A DNA stretch of 64,000 nucleotides, taken from positions 62,001 through 126,000 of the forward strand of contig NZ_FQXP01000012.1 in the NCBI RefSeq assembly GCF_900130005.1, in the 5' to 3' direction. This DNA is from Clostridium collagenovorans DSM 3089 (GTDB lineage: Bacteria; Bacillota; Clostridia; Clostridiales; Clostridiaceae). The notes below the pieces were generated by a model. It searched no databases, had not been told where the DNA came from, and was given only the letters and a program-made list of their open reading frames with translations. Both the position numbers and the translations under genes were made by a program. Below are positions 1 through 9,286 of this stretch, piece after piece. Each line of letters starts with the position of its first letter. The stretch's first letter is position 1.

Positions 1-374
1 TTTTTGTTATTAATATTATCAACAGAGCTTGAAATTTAAAACTCCTGATATTAAACTCACCATAAATCCTTTGAACTCACTTTCATAAACTTTAAATTCA
101 CCACTTTATTTCCTTCGTTTAAGTATCTATACTTTATAGCATTACTTATCTTATCTTTTCATTACATATTAAGACCATTTATTTTATCGAGGCTATTTAT
201 CTTTTATCTTTAAAATTGAGACTTGAGAACTATCTATCTTTTCCCTATTCTCTTTTACTTATCTTTAATTATTGAGGCTATCTATTTCATTGCTACTATT
301 TATCTTTTATCTTTAAAACTGAAACTAGAGGGCTATTTATCTTTTTTTCTATTCTCTACTAACTTTTATTTATA
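1..374. other. Gene-free pyrimidine-rich spacer with an imperfect duplication
   Basis: No credible ORF lies here. The plus strand is strongly T/C-rich. Two imperfect copies of a block containing TTATCTTTTATCTTTAAAA lie at about 189-252 and 274-356, with a period near 100 bp. No clear terminator hairpin for sleC is visible, so this spacer probably holds degenerate repeat only. Confidence 0.5.
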
Positions 375-1718
375 TTAAAACAAATCTATAGGGTATTCTA
401 CAGTTGGAATATCATTTATTCCTGTATAAGGTACATGAGGTGTAAATGTGGCCATACCTACACTTGACCTTAGTTCAGCAATCTTAGTTACTCCAACGTA
501 TATATCAGAAATAGCATACCATGTAGCATAATCAACTATTCCTGTTTGAGGTAAATTAAATACCTCTTGGAACTTCTTAACTGATTCTTGAGTAGCTGGT
601 CCATAAACTCCATCTACTTTAACCTTTTTAATAGCTGGATAGTTATCTCCTATCCTGTTTAAATATTGTTGTACAACCCTAACAGGCTCTCCAGAATAAC
701 CTAACTCTAAGGAGTATCCTGGATAAGATTTAGGAATTCCCTTAACTTCTTCTGCTCTTACAAGTTCTATATCATTTCCATAGAAACTAGTTAAGATTTC
801 ATAAGGAGGCAACCCATTTTGTCCTAATTCTTGACTTCCCCATTGAGTTAGCCAACCAGGACATTGCACCTGTCTACCATCACAATATTGTGCTAATAAA
901 GGTTGCTTTTTATTCCATCTCTTAATATAACTAGAGAAAATATCATCTACTACAACACTTATGCTATCAAAAATGTTTCTTCCATAAGTGAAAGCATGGT
1001 CGTATGCAGTTGAGTTAGTTATATCAAAGTTTTTGCCCTTTCCTCTATACCATTCAGTATAAATCCTATTTAAAGTAAAGGATAAAATGCAATAGATATT
1101 AGCTCTTATAGCATTTTCACTCCATGTTGCATATATCTCACAAGAGGCAACATTCTTTACATAGTCTTTAAATCTAACTGTATAGTTTGGAGCATTATTA
1201 TTATTAGGTAACCCTGCATGAACTACCACAAACTCAGGTATTACAGGTTTAGGTAATACCACACTTCCTGATGGTGGAGGTGGAAGTGCCTTATCTGGAT
1301 CCTCAGGTATTTTTCTAGGATATTCACCTAATAATGTATTGGAATTCACCACTATGATTTCATCTTGTCTTGTATCTTTTCTTAAACTCTTCTTAGGCAC
1401 CATATTGCATGGTTGTATTGCTAAGGTATCTGGGAACAATTGAGCACCATCTATAATCAGTGGCTCAAATCCTTCTGCTTCAACCCTAATATTGTATAAG
1501 CTATAGGGATCCATGCTACCTGGTTTTATAGAATTATCTAAGGGTGGTGTAGGTAATTCTATAATTGAAGTCTCTCCATTTGCATTTGAAGTTTCTTTGG
1601 TTTCTATTCTTTGAGCACCAGGTTCTGATTTAGAAGTTACAGTAACCTTGGCACCTTCAATTGGAACATAAGAGCCTTCATTGTAAAGCTGTACTTTCAA
1701 AGTACCAGTATCAGCCAT
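375..1718 (-). CDS. sleC: SleC, spore cortex-lytic enzyme precursor
   Basis: A 447-residue protein matching the pre-pro-form of SleC, the enzyme that degrades spore cortex peptidoglycan during germination after activation by Csp proteases. The N-terminal ~150 residues form the pre/pro region, followed by a proline run and the segment VVLPKPVIPEF (about 153-163), which resembles the known N-terminus of mature SleC. The central region is the lytic domain. Residues ~330-400 form a peptidoglycan-binding domain (VKVDGVYGPATQESVKKFQ). The start has AAGGAG about 9 nt upstream. It lies 329 bp downstream of a Csp protease gene in the same direction, which is the expected functional pairing. Family lengths are near 440 residues, so it appears full length. 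Confidence 0.93.
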   Translation of the reverse strand: MADTGTLKVQLYNEGSYVPIEGAKVTVTSKSEPGAQRIETKETSNANGETSIIELPTPPLDNSIKPGSMDPYSLYNIRVEAEGFEPLIIDGAQLFPDTLAIQPCNMVPKKSLRKDTRQDEIIVVNSNTLLGEYPRKIPEDPDKALPPPPSGSVVLPKPVIPEFVVVHAGLPNNNNAPNYTVRFKDYVKNVASCEIYATWSENAIRANIYCILSFTLNRIYTEWYRGKGKNFDITNSTAYDHAFTYGRNIFDSISVVVDDIFSSYIKRWNKKQPLLAQYCDGRQVQCPGWLTQWGSQELGQNGLPPYEILTSFYGNDIELVRAEEVKGIPKSYPGYSLELGYSGEPVRVVQQYLNRIGDNYPAIKKVKVDGVYGPATQESVKKFQEVFNLPQTGIVDYATWYAISDIYVGVTKIAELRSSVGMATFTPHVPYTGINDIPTVEYPIDLF

Positions 1719-1749
1719 ATTAAAACTCCTTTTAAACTTGATTCCTTAT

Positions 1750-1758
1750 TATACTATG
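1750..1758 (-). promoter_or_regulatory. Candidate sigma-E/sigma-K -10 element for sleC
   Basis: On the minus strand this reads CATAGTATA, a full match to the mother-cell sporulation -10 consensus CATANNNTA, and lies 32 nt upstream of the sleC start. The -35 is not clear. Mother-cell control of sleC is the expected biology. The assignment rests on motif and position only. Confidence 0.5.
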
Positions 1759-1957
1759 ATTTTTAAAGTGCATTTGATACAAATTATGGTATTTATTTAA
1801 AAGTATAGTGCCTTAAATTATGCTTCTTAAATACTTCTTATTTGTTTTAAAAGTTGGATTATAAGTAGATTGCTAAAAATCTTACCTCAATTTTCATACT
1901 GATATAAATGTTTTTATTTTGATTAACCATTATCAATAATTTATAATCATACAAAAT

Positions 1958-2045
1958 AATATCGCACTAAGTAATCTACATAAAACATAATAACCTTATA
2001 ATTCTAAGGCTATTGTATTTTAGCACTTTTTCTTAATGCGATATT
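1958..2045 (-). terminator. Long inverted repeat after the csp gene
   Basis: Nine-base arms (AATATCGCA and TGCGATATT) enclose about 70 nt with a smaller internal hairpin (CCTTA/TAAGG). The right arm abuts the stop of the csp gene at 2048. It probably ends csp transcription before sleC, but there is no long T-tract. Confidence 0.4.
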
Positions 2046-2047
2046 CT

Positions 2048-5000
2048 TTACTTATTTAAACTTATTAATATTTCCTCCGGTATTCTAACCAAAACCTTTC
2101 CCTTAATATTTTTACTCTCAATTATATCATCAACTTCAACTATATTATCATCTTTAAATAACCTTATATAAGAGTCCATATCCTCTTCATAACCTCTAAA
2201 CGCCTTAAATAACCCTTCCAAATCTAGCATTCCATATCCCCATTGAGTATTTGGGTATATATCTCCATCCCTTTTTTTTGTTCCCCTTATTAACAAAGCT
2301 TTAACCTTATTAGAGTACATATTTGTATCATTTTTTTGAACTATACCCCATTCCAAAATAAGCGCAACAGCTCCAGCTAATACAGCACTTGCAGCACTAC
2401 TTCCTGATACTACACTTTCTCCACCACCTACCATTGTAGTTCTAACATTTATTCCTCCTGTAGTTACATCAGGCTTTACCCTTCCATCTCTAGTATATCC
2501 TCTTCCAGAATAGCCAAGTATAGTACTATTATTCTGATCATATGCAGAAGTTACTATTGCTGTCCTGGATGTTCCAGGAGTTGTTAATGTTGTATATGGT
2601 GATGCATTTAAGAACTTTGTGCCTGACTTGATAAGCTGACTTGATGGAATCCACATATCATATTTACCATTTACAATATAATCTCCATAGAGCTTTATCT
2701 GCCATATTCCACCCTTAATATTTTTAATTAAAATAGTTATAAGTTCATCTCCAGTTAACTCCTCAGGTAAAAAGTAATTTATAAACACCTTGCTTCTTTC
2801 AAAAACTAAGTTGAAATCGTATAAAAAACCTAACTTAGGTGGAACTCTATCAATTGCCTCCCCACTAGGTGATACTATTCCAACAGCTATTTTATCCGGC
2901 ATTCTGCCCCATATACTTACAATCAAATTTTCCTCATTATCATCAACCTTAAGCTCCACAGTTTGAATTTCCCCATTATTATTAAGTTTTCCTTCCGCAT
3001 GAATACCTACATCACCCTCATTACCAGTACCTGTGACTACGACAACTCCTCTAGACCTTGATATATCATCTATAAATCTTTCTAATAAAGTTGATCCATC
3101 ATGAGCGCCAAAATTACCTCCTAAGGGAATTAAAATAACCATTGGTTTTTTTTCTTTTTTATAAAAATTATATAAATAATTGATTCCTAATATTAAATTC
3201 GAACCATCATAAACAGGAGTATTAGGTGCATTTATTCCTATTTCATCTAAGAACACCTTCTCCGCTGGTTTTAACTTCACCATGACAAGTTCACAATCTG
3301 GCGCTGCTCCAATAGAACCATCTCTCGCTCCAGCTATTCCTGCTACTTTAGTCCCATGTCCTATTTCATCCTTACTCTTTACAATTTGGTATGGATCCTT
3401 ACCTTCCTTATGAGCTGTAATAGCTGCATTAATTTGCTCTCTTTTATATTCGGTACCTAATCCTATCTTTTCTGGTCCTGGACCCTCTTGTATTGTCTGA
3501 TCCCATATAGCTGCAATTCTAGTTGTGTCATCTTCATACATAAACTCTTTATTTAAATAATCTATACCTGTATCTATTATTCCTATTAATACACCATTTC
3601 CTCTTAAATTTAAATATGGAGCATCATGAAACTTTTCAATATTAGCTGTTTCTAAGGGTGATACAGAATTAAGAGTATACAATGTTCCCTTATCCACATA
3701 AGTTATCTGCGGAATACTTTTTATAACCTCATTCTTTTTTGAGCTTTCAACAACTAACAACGCATAATTATCATCTAATACCGTAGCACAAGCATACTCT
3801 ATCTTTTTTAAGGTTTCTTTAATATCACCTTCATATAAAATGATTATACTTTCATAATTAGGATCATAAAATCCTTTCTTACAAAACTCCTCACCTCCCT
3901 GACTCACTCTAGGATTTTCATAATCATTCCCATACTCTTCCTGTCCTAATTTTTCTTTGCAACCACATCCTCTTTCTTTCTCTCCATTGCTTTTGATTTT
4001 TTTCTTTATTTCTATACTGGGTATAACAAAATTTTCTTCTAGTCTTATATTTCTCATATTATGTCTACTCCTTACCATACCCTCATTTATCCATGCCTCC
4101 ATGGAATTAGATAAACATAAAGTTCCATATCCCCAACTTGGGTCGGGATAACTTATATCTGTTCTATTTCTAACTGCTCCTTTTATTAAAAAGTATTTAA
4201 CCCTATCACCATACATATATACATCATTGCCCTTTACTATTCCCCACTCCATAAGTAATGCAGAAGCACCTGCAACCATAGGAGTAGCCATGGATGTACC
4301 TGACATAGTGGTAAAACTCCTATTAGGTGATGCTGACTCTATATTCTCACCAGGAGCCACAAGGTCTGGCTTTATACTTTGAAATGATCTAGGTCCTCTC
4401 CCTGAAAAAGCTGACAAGTTATTTGTAACTGCATTGTAGCTTCCCACTGTTATTGCAGTCATCACAGTTCCAGGTATCCCCAAAGTATTGTATGGATTTG
4501 GAGATAAAAATTTAGTACTCGGGCTTAACCCCTCTGAAATCGGAAGCCATATATTGTACTCTTGATTTTTAAGATTACTATTAGAGTATAAATTTATTGT
4601 CCAAACCCCTGGAGTCAATGTTGTTCTTAAGGGAATAAGTGTGATAACAGTTTCTCCATTTAAATTAAATGGTTGTGGCCCTGAGTTATATATATAATAG
4701 GAGTCTAAGCCTATATTGCTAGATATATAACTTTTATTAAGTGGAACAATACCACTACTTCTTCCACTTGAGTCCTTAATTTCTATACTTAATTCAGATA
4801 AGAAGTTCTTATATAATTGTAGAACTATTATCCTTTCATCTGGACCCATATTAAATCCTATGCTTTGCTGTGGTTGAATTATACCACCAACATGATGCCC
4901 ACTTTCCCCCTCATTTCCTGCTGCTATTACAAAGTTAAGTCTTTCAAGTTCTGATACAGTTTTTATATATAATTCTAAAAGACTCTCTCCATCATGTGCT

Positions 5001-5779
5001 CCATCATTAGTGCTAAAGCTAAGATTAATAACAAGTGGAGCTTTCAATTCTTTACTCTTATCTATTAAAAACTTTACCCCCTTCATCAATTGAGTACTTT
5101 GTGCAAAATTAGCTTGTTTAGTTCTAGTCATCTTAACCATAATAATAGAACTTTCATAAGCTACTCCGTAATAATCTTTATTTATTTTCCCCCCTCCACA
5201 TGCTATACCAGCAACATGAGTTCCATGTCCAGAGGTATCAACTTGATTAACTATACTAAGTGGATTAGGTGCTTTAATAGCATTATTTATATCCTCCTCA
5301 GTGTAAACCATATCACTTTGTATATCATATATATATTTTATCCTTGTAGTTCCATCCTCATTTCTAAAGGCTGGGTGCATATAGTCAATTCCAGAATCGA
5401 TAAATCCAACTATGACCCCTTTACCCGTTAAGTTATATGACTCCCATACCCTGGTTATACAAGAGGACTTATTACTGGCTAAGGAACTCGCATACATAGG
5501 TTTAGGTAATTCAAAATATCTTATCTCTGGAATCTGTAATGCCTTATCTAAATTTTCACCTCTTATGCTAATTACCGCAAAGTTAAATCCTAAATCTACA
5601 ATACTTCCCTCTAAGGCAGTTATTTTCTCTTTTACTATGTTTATGTCACCACTTATAAGAACCGCTAACTCCAAAAACTCCTTTTCATTCTGCGGCTCAT
5701 TAAAATATTCAGCTACCTTAACCCTAACTTCTCTAGGAACCTTGGTTATTAAATTTGTTAATGCATTAGCCTTTTCCAT
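2048..5779 (-). CDS. Double subtilisin-like germination protease (CspB-CspA-type fusion)
   Basis: A 1243-residue protein made of two Csp-type subtilases. Domain 1 has Asp128 (GFIDSGID), His185 (SGHGTHVAG), oxyanion Asn289 (AAGNEG) and Ser496 (SGTSMATP). Domain 2 has Asp736 (GIIDTGID), His808 (GHGTKVAG), Asn920 (GTGNEG) and Ser1128 in the altered motif SGSSAASA. A Lys/Cys-rich linker (GCGCKEK, ~605) joins them. Csp proteases cut pro-SleC during germination, and sleC is the next gene. The start has GGAG 9 nt upstream. Such CspB-CspA fusions are known in C. difficile, where the CspA half is a pseudoprotease. Here both triads are present by position, although the second serine motif is degenerate. 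The protein is expected in the spore, probably processed at the linker. Confidence 0.9.
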   Translation of the reverse strand: MEKANALTNLITKVPREVRVKVAEYFNEPQNEKEFLELAVLISGDINIVKEKITALEGSIVDLGFNFAVISIRGENLDKALQIPEIRYFELPKPMYASSLASNKSSCITRVWESYNLTGKGVIVGFIDSGIDYMHPAFRNEDGTTRIKYIYDIQSDMVYTEEDINNAIKAPNPLSIVNQVDTSGHGTHVAGIACGGGKINKDYYGVAYESSIIMVKMTRTKQANFAQSTQLMKGVKFLIDKSKELKAPLVINLSFSTNDGAHDGESLLELYIKTVSELERLNFVIAAGNEGESGHHVGGIIQPQQSIGFNMGPDERIIVLQLYKNFLSELSIEIKDSSGRSSGIVPLNKSYISSNIGLDSYYIYNSGPQPFNLNGETVITLIPLRTTLTPGVWTINLYSNSNLKNQEYNIWLPISEGLSPSTKFLSPNPYNTLGIPGTVMTAITVGSYNAVTNNLSAFSGRGPRSFQSIKPDLVAPGENIESASPNRSFTTMSGTSMATPMVAGASALLMEWGIVKGNDVYMYGDRVKYFLIKGAVRNRTDISYPDPSWGYGTLCLSNSMEAWINEGMVRSRHNMRNIRLEENFVIPSIEIKKKIKSNGEKERGCGCKEKLGQEEYGNDYENPRVSQGGEEFCKKGFYDPNYESIIILYEGDIKETLKKIEYACATVLDDNYALLVVESSKKNEVIKSIPQITYVDKGTLYTLNSVSPLETANIEKFHDAPYLNLRGNGVLIGIIDTGIDYLNKEFMYEDDTTRIAAIWDQTIQEGPGPEKIGLGTEYKREQINAAITAHKEGKDPYQIVKSKDEIGHGTKVAGIAGARDGSIGAAPDCELVMVKLKPAEKVFLDEIGINAPNTPVYDGSNLILGINYLYNFYKKEKKPMVILIPLGGNFGAHDGSTLLERFIDDISRSRGVVVVTGTGNEGDVGIHAEGKLNNNGEIQTVELKVDDNEENLIVSIWGRMPDKIAVGIVSPSGEAIDRVPPKLGFLYDFNLVFERSKVFINYFLPEELTGDELITILIKNIKGGIWQIKLYGDYIVNGKYDMWIPSSQLIKSGTKFLNASPYTTLTTPGTSRTAIVTSAYDQNNSTILGYSGRGYTRDGRVKPDVTTGGINVRTTMVGGGESVVSGSSAASAVLAGAVALILEWGIVQKNDTNMYSNKVKALLIRGTKKRDGDIYPNTQWGYGMLDLEGLFKAFRGYEEDMDSYIRLFKDDNIVEVDDIIESKNIKGKVLVRIPEEILISLNK

Positions 5780-5810
5780 AAAGCTTCACTCCATAAAATA
5801 CTATTATTTA

Positions 5811-5819
5811 TATAATATG
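5811..5819 (-). promoter_or_regulatory. Candidate sigma-E/sigma-K -10 element for the csp gene
   Basis: On the minus strand this reads CATATTATA, a perfect CATANNNTA match, 32 nt upstream of the csp start. That is the same distance as the similar motif before sleC, which supports a shared mother-cell sporulation programme. The -35 was not resolved. Confidence 0.5.
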
Positions 5820-6225
5820 TTTTACCCTATACATTGTTTCACACTTATCCCTATATTTTATCCAAAATTAACCTCTTATCTTCTTCCTTAGACTTTAGCT
5901 CTTCTATATATCCTTATAAACTGCTCTTTACTTCTTAGTTCTTCTATAATACTTTAAGTCATTCTTCACCCTTACTTTTTATTTCTGCTTCAAATCTCTT
6001 TTCACTACTCACTTTTACTTATCTTTCTCCGCTCTTCAAATCTTTTCACCGTTGACAATTACTCCTTAACTATTCTCTCTTTAATAAATGAGTTTTCTTC
6101 AAAAAATAAATATGGCATATTCCCAATCTCCATGTTAAATATAAGTTATGCTCCAAATATTTAACCAGAAATAGTTAATATGCCAATTTAGCCTACAAAT
6201 ATAACTATAATTATATCTGTATAAT
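5820..6225. other. Gene-free pyrimidine-rich spacer
   Basis: About 400 bp without a plausible gene. The plus strand is T/C-rich with loosely repeated CTTCT and ACTTATCTTTCTC-like words, resembling the spacers at 1-360, 25.7-25.95 kb and 44.75-44.95 kb. No hairpin stands out. Confidence 0.4.
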
Positions 6226-6894
6226 TTATAATTGTAATTCAACGTAATTTAATTTCGCTATTACTTTTAATTCTCTTTTACTTATTGTATCTGCTCTCAA
6301 AGCATTCTTATTAGAAATTAATAAAATCTTATCTGAGTCTAGTCGTTTAACTTGTCTTAAGCATCTTTCTCCATTATACTCTACAAGACAAATAGAATTG
6401 TTTTCAATTTCTCCTGTTAAATTTGCAAAAGCAAGGTCATCCTTAGCAATTCTAAAGCTAAGCATATCATCATTCTCTACTTTCAAGAATATAACCTTAT
6501 CTGGAGCGTACCCATTTATTCTATTAGATACAACAGGTAACTGCTTTTTATCAATAGCTTTATTTAAGTCATATCCATATACAGGTACACTTCTTAAAAC
6601 TGAGCTGAAAGCATCACTCCATTGATTATCAATCTTTTCAAGAGTTTTGAATTTAGGCTTAACCTCTACTCTATCCTCTGCTTCTGCCACATCTTCAAAA
6701 TTCATAGAGATATCATTGATTTCTTCACCTAAAATCTTAGAAACCTTCTCCATGATTGATTCATTAATTACCTTTCTACCAAGTTCAACATCCTTAATAA
6801 AACTTTCTGAAACTCCTAATTTTTTACCCAATGCCTTTTGAGTCAATCCCTTTTTAGTTCTAACTTGAGCTATTTTTTCTCCTATTCTACTCAT
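6226..6894 (-). CDS. XRE-family repressor with an S24/LexA-like C-terminal fold
   Basis: A 222-residue DNA-binding protein. Residues ~5-60 are an XRE/Cro helix-turn-helix (KGLTQKALGKKLGVSESFIK). The C-terminal ~110 residues resemble the S24/LexA peptidase-like fold, including an FLKVENDDML segment where LexA-type proteins carry GDSM. Asp replaces the catalytic Ser, and the usual Lys position is not obvious, so self-cleavage is unlikely. It is more plausibly a ligand or dimerisation module. GAGGTGG lies 7 nt before ATG. It stands alone between spacers, with no phage genes nearby, so its targets cannot be inferred. Confidence 0.8.
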   Translation of the reverse strand: MSRIGEKIAQVRTKKGLTQKALGKKLGVSESFIKDVELGRKVINESIMEKVSKILGEEINDISMNFEDVAEAEDRVEVKPKFKTLEKIDNQWSDAFSSVLRSVPVYGYDLNKAIDKKQLPVVSNRINGYAPDKVIFLKVENDDMLSFRIAKDDLAFANLTGEIENNSICLVEYNGERCLRQVKRLDSDKILLISNKNALRADTISKRELKVIAKLNYVELQL

Positions 6895-7184
6895 TTCAAA
6901 GCCACCTCTGCTATCATAACAATACTTTTTAATATATTTATTACTATATAAATTTTAATTAATCCTCTATACATATAACCATGTATTATATATTTCACTG
7001 CTAAATCTAATCTATTGAATAATATTTATAGAAATATCCTCATAATATTTGTACTTAATTATTCTTAAAAACTCTATCTATAGATCTTAAAAACTTACTA
7101 ACACCCTTATATTTAACCTTAATTTAAAAACTAAATAAACTCAAATATAAAAAATCAACTAAAGCTTGAATATAGCTTCAATTA

Positions 7185-7568
7185 TTAATTTTTATTTTGT
7201 AAATTCTTAAAACTAGCTTTCTCCTGCATTAAATGTTCTGCTAAGTAATCAAACTTCCAATTTATAGATGTCGGAGTTACTCCAGCTAAAATAGCATCTT
7301 TTAGCTCAGGATATTTTCTTATATCCTTAACCATCTTCTGAAGTTCTGCTTGCATAAATCCATGAAATAATATTATGGGATCACAATTTAATTTTTCCTT
7401 CTCAGTAACTTCAGGAGTTGTGCCATCAATTATTTCACCAACAGTTAAATCCACCATATTGTTTTCTATGATTTTACATAAGGAAACCTTATTTAAAGCA
7501 CAAAGACTTCTTAATCTAAAACAACTAGGCATATCAAATCCATAAACATATACAGCTTTCTTTCCCAT
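7185..7568 (-). CDS. DUF3783-like conserved protein
   Basis: A 127-residue protein of unknown function. The C-terminal half, with PIILFHGF, then KDAILAGVTPTSINWKF and a final EHLMQE, matches my recollection of the DUF3783 family. The N-terminus (KAVYVYGFD) contains several Cys residues. The reading frame extends three codons upstream to a GTG at 7577, but that GTG lies only 1 nt after AGGAG. The ATG at 7568, 10 nt after it, is the better start. It is followed by cyclophilin on the other side of a stem-loop. The function is not known. Confidence 0.7.
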   Translation of the reverse strand: MGKKAVYVYGFDMPSCFRLRSLCALNKVSLCKIIENNMVDLTVGEIIDGTTPEVTEKEKLNCDPIILFHGFMQAELQKMVKDIRKYPELKDAILAGVTPTSINWKFDYLAEHLMQEKASFKNLQNKN

Positions 7569-7610
7569 AATTCTCACGCTCCTTTTCTTATACCCTATGT
7601 ATAATCAATA

Positions 7611-7646
7611 ACCACTCACTTAACTCCTAAAAGTTAAATAAGTGGT
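7611..7646 (-). terminator. Stem-loop between ppiB and the DUF3783 gene
   Basis: Near-perfect inverted repeat (ACCACTcAcTTAACT with AGTTAAaTAAGTGGT, 13 of 15 pairs) just downstream of the cyclophilin stop on the minus strand. There is no strong T-tract, so it may be a weak terminator or an mRNA end-protecting structure. Confidence 0.5.
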
Positions 7647-7669
7647 CATAAATTATTGTTTTACACTAA

Positions 7670-8188
7670 TTACTTAGTTTCTGGCTCACCATATTCAACA
7701 CCAAAAGTATCTACAGTTACGGATTCCATAACTTGATCTTCGTGAGGTCTATCAGCTCTATCTCTCTTAGAGTTAACTATTTCTTGAGCAACATCTAAAC
7801 CTTCAGTTAATTTACCGAAAGCAGCATATTGACCGTCTAAGTGTGGAGCATCTGAAGTCATAACGAAGAATTGACTTCCTGCTGAATCTGGTACATAAGT
7901 TCTAGCCATAGAAAGAACACCAGCAGTATGTTTTAAATCATTTTTAAAACCATTGCTTGAGAATTCTCCCTTTATGCAGTATCCAGGTCCGCCAGTACCA
8001 GTTTTTTCTGGGCATCCACCTTGAATCATGAAACCAGGAATTACTCTGTGGAATATTAGTCCATCATAGTATCCTTTATTAATTAAGCTTATAAAGTTTT
8101 TAACTGTATTAGGAGCTATTTCTGGGTATAGCTCAGCCTTCATAACCTTACCATTTTCCATTTTTATTGTAACTATTGGATTTGTCAT
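7670..8188 (-). CDS. ppiB: Cyclophilin-type peptidyl-prolyl cis-trans isomerase
   Basis: A 172-residue cytoplasmic cyclophilin without a signal peptide, catalysing proline isomerisation in protein folding. Hallmarks are FHRVIPGFMIQGG (active-site Arg and Phe, ~50), AGSQFFVMT (~107) and HLDGQYAAFGKL (~117). His occupies the position of the cyclosporin-contacting Trp of human cyclophilin A, as in many bacterial PpiB proteins. AGGAGAGG lies about 7 nt upstream of the ATG. It is a single-gene unit; the stem-loop downstream separates it from the DUF3783 gene. Confidence 0.93.
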   Translation of the reverse strand: MTNPIVTIKMENGKVMKAELYPEIAPNTVKNFISLINKGYYDGLIFHRVIPGFMIQGGCPEKTGTGGPGYCIKGEFSSNGFKNDLKHTAGVLSMARTYVPDSAGSQFFVMTSDAPHLDGQYAAFGKLTEGLDVAQEIVNSKRDRADRPHEDQVMESVTVDTFGVEYGEPETK

Positions 8189-8305
8189 TTGAAGTCCTCT
8201 CCTCTTAGAAAAATTTTCTTAATTCACAATATATTATACCATAATTACCATAAAACTATTATGATAAAATATTCCTTCTCTAAGAAAATTCTTCTTTCAA
8301 AGAAA

Positions 8306-8758
8306 TTATTTAATGACTTCCTTCTTAATATTCAAATTCACTTCTAAAACCTTTACATTTTGGGCAAAATTAATAATAACACTACCACCTGGAAGTATCA
8401 TTATATTCTTATCATTTAAAAATTTTATAATTTCTTTGTCAGTTGCTTCCACATTATATACAATAAGCTCCTTATGGTTTACCTTTGGCTTCTTTGTACC
8501 ATATCCAAAGTTAATTTCCTTTTCACTTAATTTTAGGTTTTCTCCAATATTTTCATCACATATAGCTATTGTAGCGTTTTCAGTTCCATTATCACAGACT
8601 ATACCTAATGAACTTATTATATATATTTTATTGCTATCACTTGGATTGTTAATAGAAACATATTTAACAGCCTTATTGCTATCTATAAGAGCCTTACTTA
8701 AATAAAATTCATTACTTTTCTCATTGTTTAATTCCTTATCTAATAAAAATACCTTCAT
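8306..8758 (-). CDS. Hypothetical protein, 150 residues
   Basis: I do not recognise this protein. It is a soluble alpha/beta-looking sequence beginning MKVFLLDKELNNEK, with two strand-rich segments (KIYIISSLGIVCDNG and NIMILPGGSVIINF) and no signal peptide or transmembrane helix. The start is supported by AGGTGAG about 7 nt upstream, and codon use resembles its neighbours, so it is probably real. It lies 117 bp upstream of ppiB in the same direction with no obvious terminator between, so cotranscription with ppiB is possible. Confidence 0.65.
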   Translation of the reverse strand: MKVFLLDKELNNEKSNEFYLSKALIDSNKAVKYVSINNPSDSNKIYIISSLGIVCDNGTENATIAICDENIGENLKLSEKEINFGYGTKKPKVNHKELIVYNVEATDKEIIKFLNDKNIMILPGGSVIINFAQNVKVLEVNLNIKKEVIK

Positions 8759-9125
8759 TGTTTTCTCACCTTATTTCTTATGATTTGCAAGTGTTGATTA
8801 GTTTCCGTCTTTTTTAATAGGTCTTATTGGAATTGCTTGCATTAGTAAATCTTTATTGCAAACTAAAACTTCTTGATACACCTTGAAATATAACTCCTCA
8901 TTCCACATAAATTAATGTAATAAATATGAAACTTCTACATTATATTCATGTCAAAATGTTAATGTGCTTTAAAAGTTATATATGTAATTAGCCTAATTAG
9001 TAATTTAATATAATTTCAAGTACAAACATATAATCTCTAATTAATGTTCTACATTTGTATAATCTTTATATTTATTCTATATTCAGTTTTACATATAAAT
9101 AAAATCAAGATTCTTTACTAGAATA
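8759..9125. other. Gene-free AT-rich spacer
   Basis: About 370 bp with no plausible ORF and no strong hairpin. It leads into copy A of the dispersed repeat described next. Nothing else is seen. Confidence 0.35.
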
Positions 9126-9230
9126 TATATACTTTGTAATATTAAATCTACATAATCGTAATTTATTATATATTAAAATTTTTTATCCTATAAAATATAA
9201 ATAAAGTTTATTTAACGCAAGATATATATT
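9126..9230. repeat. Dispersed 105-bp intergenic repeat, copy A
   Basis: Starts TATATACTTTGTAATATTAAA and ends TTATTTAACGCAAGATATATATT (shown here only as landmarks TATATACTTTG and GCAAGATATATA). Closely similar sequences lie at 23652-23754 and 49371-49476, with a weaker one at 10465-10550. The ends form imperfect inverted repeats. It could be a MITE-like element or a structured RNA or DNA motif; there is no coding content. Confidence 0.7.
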
Positions 9231-9286
9231 AATAATTAATTTTAACTTTTTCTTCATAAGATTACTTACAACCTAAACACAAAAAA

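Noticed and set aside
3957..5891. Several plus-strand open frames opposite the csp gene
   Set aside because: They lie antisense within a clearly coding protease, lack ribosome sites and have low-complexity Phe/Leu/Ser-rich products.
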